Shown here in pieces: positions 5,313 to 6,525 of a stretch of DNA of 6,525 nucleotides. Both the position numbers and the translations under genes were made by a program. Source of the stretch: CAYFNK01 sp964474895 (GTDB lineage Archaea; Nanobdellota; Nanobdellia; SCGC-AAA011-G17; PNOQ01); contig CAYYUK010000015.1 in assembly GCA_964474895.1 (NCBI GenBank), positions 1-6,525 on the forward strand. The letters are read 5' to 3'. Numbering within the stretch: position 1 is the stretch's first letter; each line of letters starts with the position of its first letter. Under the pieces are notes generated by a model. The model saw only the letters and a list, made by a program, of their open reading frames with translations. It was not told the origin of the DNA and did no database searches.

Positions 5313-6496
5313 TTACTTAATCTCGGTTGTTCTTTTACTGTTCTTATTGTTTTACTTTCGTTTAAAATAGTTCCTATATCTTCTTTAAATTTGTTCTTTG
5401 CAAATGCTTTTGCGTAGTTTATAGCTAATTGTTCATCTTCAAATTCTATAGGTTCTGAATTTAGAGATATTCTTGATGCTTCTCTGCAAACCCAAACTCC
5501 TAAAGGAAATTTATCTTCTTCAGTAATAAATCTTAGAACTAAGACTGATGCTTGTTTTTTTAGTTGTTTTAGTTTCTCTACTGCTGGTAATCTTGATGCG
5601 AAATATCCTCCCGCTGTTTCATCTACGTAGCCTTTTCTTCCATAGTAATTTTCATAATCATATCCATAGAAATTTCCGGTTTTGCTCCAGGGATTTGTTT
5701 TAAATGGAACTTCCATCTCAAAAAGTTCATAACTCCAAACTCCAGGCATTAAAATGAATAAGTAAATATTTCCAAGATAATATCCTGAATAGACCAAAGT
5801 TGTTTCTAGTGGTTCATTATATTTTATTTCTTTTAGTAATTCTTTTGTTATTGTATCGTCTGTTGCAGTTATTGACCATCTTGTTGGAACTAATTTTCTA
5901 TTTTTTCTGATTCCCAGCAATCCAATTGAAAGTATTTTGTGTAAGAAGTTTTCGTCAAAGCCTTTGTTGTATAATTTATTTATCCCTTGAACTGCTTTTA
6001 GATCCCAATCGGATGTTGTTTTGTCTACAGCTGTTTTTATTTTTGGATTTTCTGTAATTTTTATGTTTCTAAGATTTGCATTGTTACTTAGTGGTTTTGT
6101 AAATCTGTTTAGTTCTGTTACTTTTTTTGGTTTATTTTTTAATTGAATTTCCATATCAACTGGTTTGTAAGCCATGGAAACTTCTTGCGAAAGATTTAAA
6201 AATCTTGAATCAAATGATTTTATGTTTGATTGGAATCTTGAATTGATTAATTGTGACCTTAGTTTTATTATGTCTATGTCTCTTAATTTTTGTTTTGCCC
6301 ATTCTTTGGGATTATCTAATAGATTTGCATCTTCTTTTTTTTCAACAGGTGAGAGAATTCCAACATTTACTTTAGGATAACCGAACCTTCCTACAAAAAC
6401 TGCGGGTGGAGAATTTCCAAAGAAGTCATTACTATCCAGATTTAGACTTTCAAAATTAAATTTAATTAACTCTTTTTGTGAGTAGCCTGTGGCCAT
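5303..6496 (-). CDS. nreA: Archaeal Nre family DNA-repair protein with C-terminal PIP box
   Basis: A 397-residue archaea-specific protein linked to DNA damage tolerance through the sliding clamp PCNA. The family hallmark SPPAVFVGRFGYPKVNVG is at 29-46, near the N-terminus. The second conserved block, LLGIRKNRKLVPTRWSIT (193-210) followed by ATDD, and GGYFASRLPAVEKL (296-309) belong to the C-terminal Nre domain. The last eight residues, QPRLSKWL (390-397), fit the PIP-box pattern Qxx(L/I/M)xx(aromatic)(aromatic/L). The Cys-rich N-terminal zinc finger that I recall in many homologues is absent: there is no Cys before the hallmark. The ATG at 6496 has a TATA-like box at -29 to -21, supporting it as the start, but the frame stays open to the window edge, so an upstream extension cannot be excluded. 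The paralogue letter A is tentative. The stop overlaps the start of the M50 protease gene. Confidence 0.92.
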   Translation of the reverse strand: MATGYSQKELIKFNFESLNLDSNDFFGNSPPAVFVGRFGYPKVNVGILSPVEKKEDANLLDNPKEWAKQKLRDIDIIKLRSQLINSRFQSNIKSFDSRFLNLSQEVSMAYKPVDMEIQLKNKPKKVTELNRFTKPLSNNANLRNIKITENPKIKTAVDKTTSDWDLKAVQGINKLYNKGFDENFLHKILSIGLLGIRKNRKLVPTRWSITATDDTITKELLKEIKYNEPLETTLVYSGYYLGNIYLFILMPGVWSYELFEMEVPFKTNPWSKTGNFYGYDYENYYGRKGYVDETAGGYFASRLPAVEKLKQLKKQASVLVLRFITEEDKFPLGVWVCREASRISLNSEPIEFEDEQLAINYAKAFAKNKFKEDIGTILNESKTIRTVKEQPRLSKWL

Positions 6497-6516
6497 AAAA
6501 AAGGTAAGAATAAGAG

Positions 6517-6525
6517 ATTTATATA
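6517..6525 (-). promoter_or_regulatory. TATA box of the nre-protease operon (leaderless promoter)
   Basis: The minus strand reads TATATAAAT at -29 to -21 from the ATG at 6496, the best TATA match in the window. No Shine-Dalgarno sequence lies between box and ATG (only a T6 run), which agrees with a leaderless mRNA. The BRE lies beyond the window edge. Confidence 0.65.

Noticed and set aside
6174..6380. 68-residue plus-strand frame inside nre
   Set aside because: Antisense to the conserved N-terminal Nre domain; no promoter or ribosome-binding site.
1..6525. CRISPR arrays, insertion sequences, tRNA or rRNA genes
   Set aside because: Reading both strands showed no regularly spaced repeats, transposase motifs, cloverleaf-like segments or rRNA-like sequence; nearly all bases are accounted for by protein genes.

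Overview
The window looks like chromosomal DNA of a small-genome archaeon, most likely a DPANN lineage such as Pacearchaeota or Woesearchaeota. This placement is inferred from gene content. Archaeal markers are a transcription factor E (TFE-alpha) with winged helix and zinc ribbon, an archaea-specific Nre DNA-repair protein with a C-terminal PCNA-binding motif, and TATA-like boxes about 22-30 bases ahead of start codons, the layout of leaderless archaeal promoters. The DNA is AT-rich and very tightly packed. Against this background, the leucyl- and alanyl-tRNA synthetases have bacterial-style catalytic cores resembling those of candidate-phyla-radiation (CPR) bacteria.

Layout. Bases 1-1148 (+) hold the 3' part of leuS. 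Bases 1135-2877 (-) hold alaS, a short alanyl-tRNA synthetase that ends right after the editing domain. The two genes converge and overlap by 14 bp, and a 12-bp palindrome there encodes Ile-Leu-Glu at both C-termini. Bases 2915-3268 and 3271-3789 (-) form a tight two-gene unit of coiled-coil proteins of unknown function. The downstream gene has a GTG start, with a Shine-Dalgarno-like sequence inside the last codons of the upstream gene. A 130-bp divergent promoter region separates this unit from tfe (3920-4441, +). A SemiSWEET/PQ-loop transporter gene (4481-4741, +) follows with its own leaderless promoter. It converges, 4 bp apart, on a minus-strand pair: an Nre repair gene (5303-6496) whose end overlaps by 10 bp the start of a small M50 intramembrane metalloprotease gene (4746-5312).

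How the genes relate. Most are housekeeping or information-processing genes (translation, transcription initiation, DNA repair) plus two small membrane proteins (sugar exchange, regulated proteolysis). No mobile element, CRISPR array, tRNA or rRNA was seen. There are no gene-free stretches over 300 bp; the longest is the 130-bp divergent promoter. The most interesting points are the hybrid LeuRS (bacterial-like core, archaeal-like C-terminal tail), the minimal CPR-like AlaRS, the unexplained coiled-coil pair, and the Nre-protease overlap. No clearly new defence or mobile system was found.
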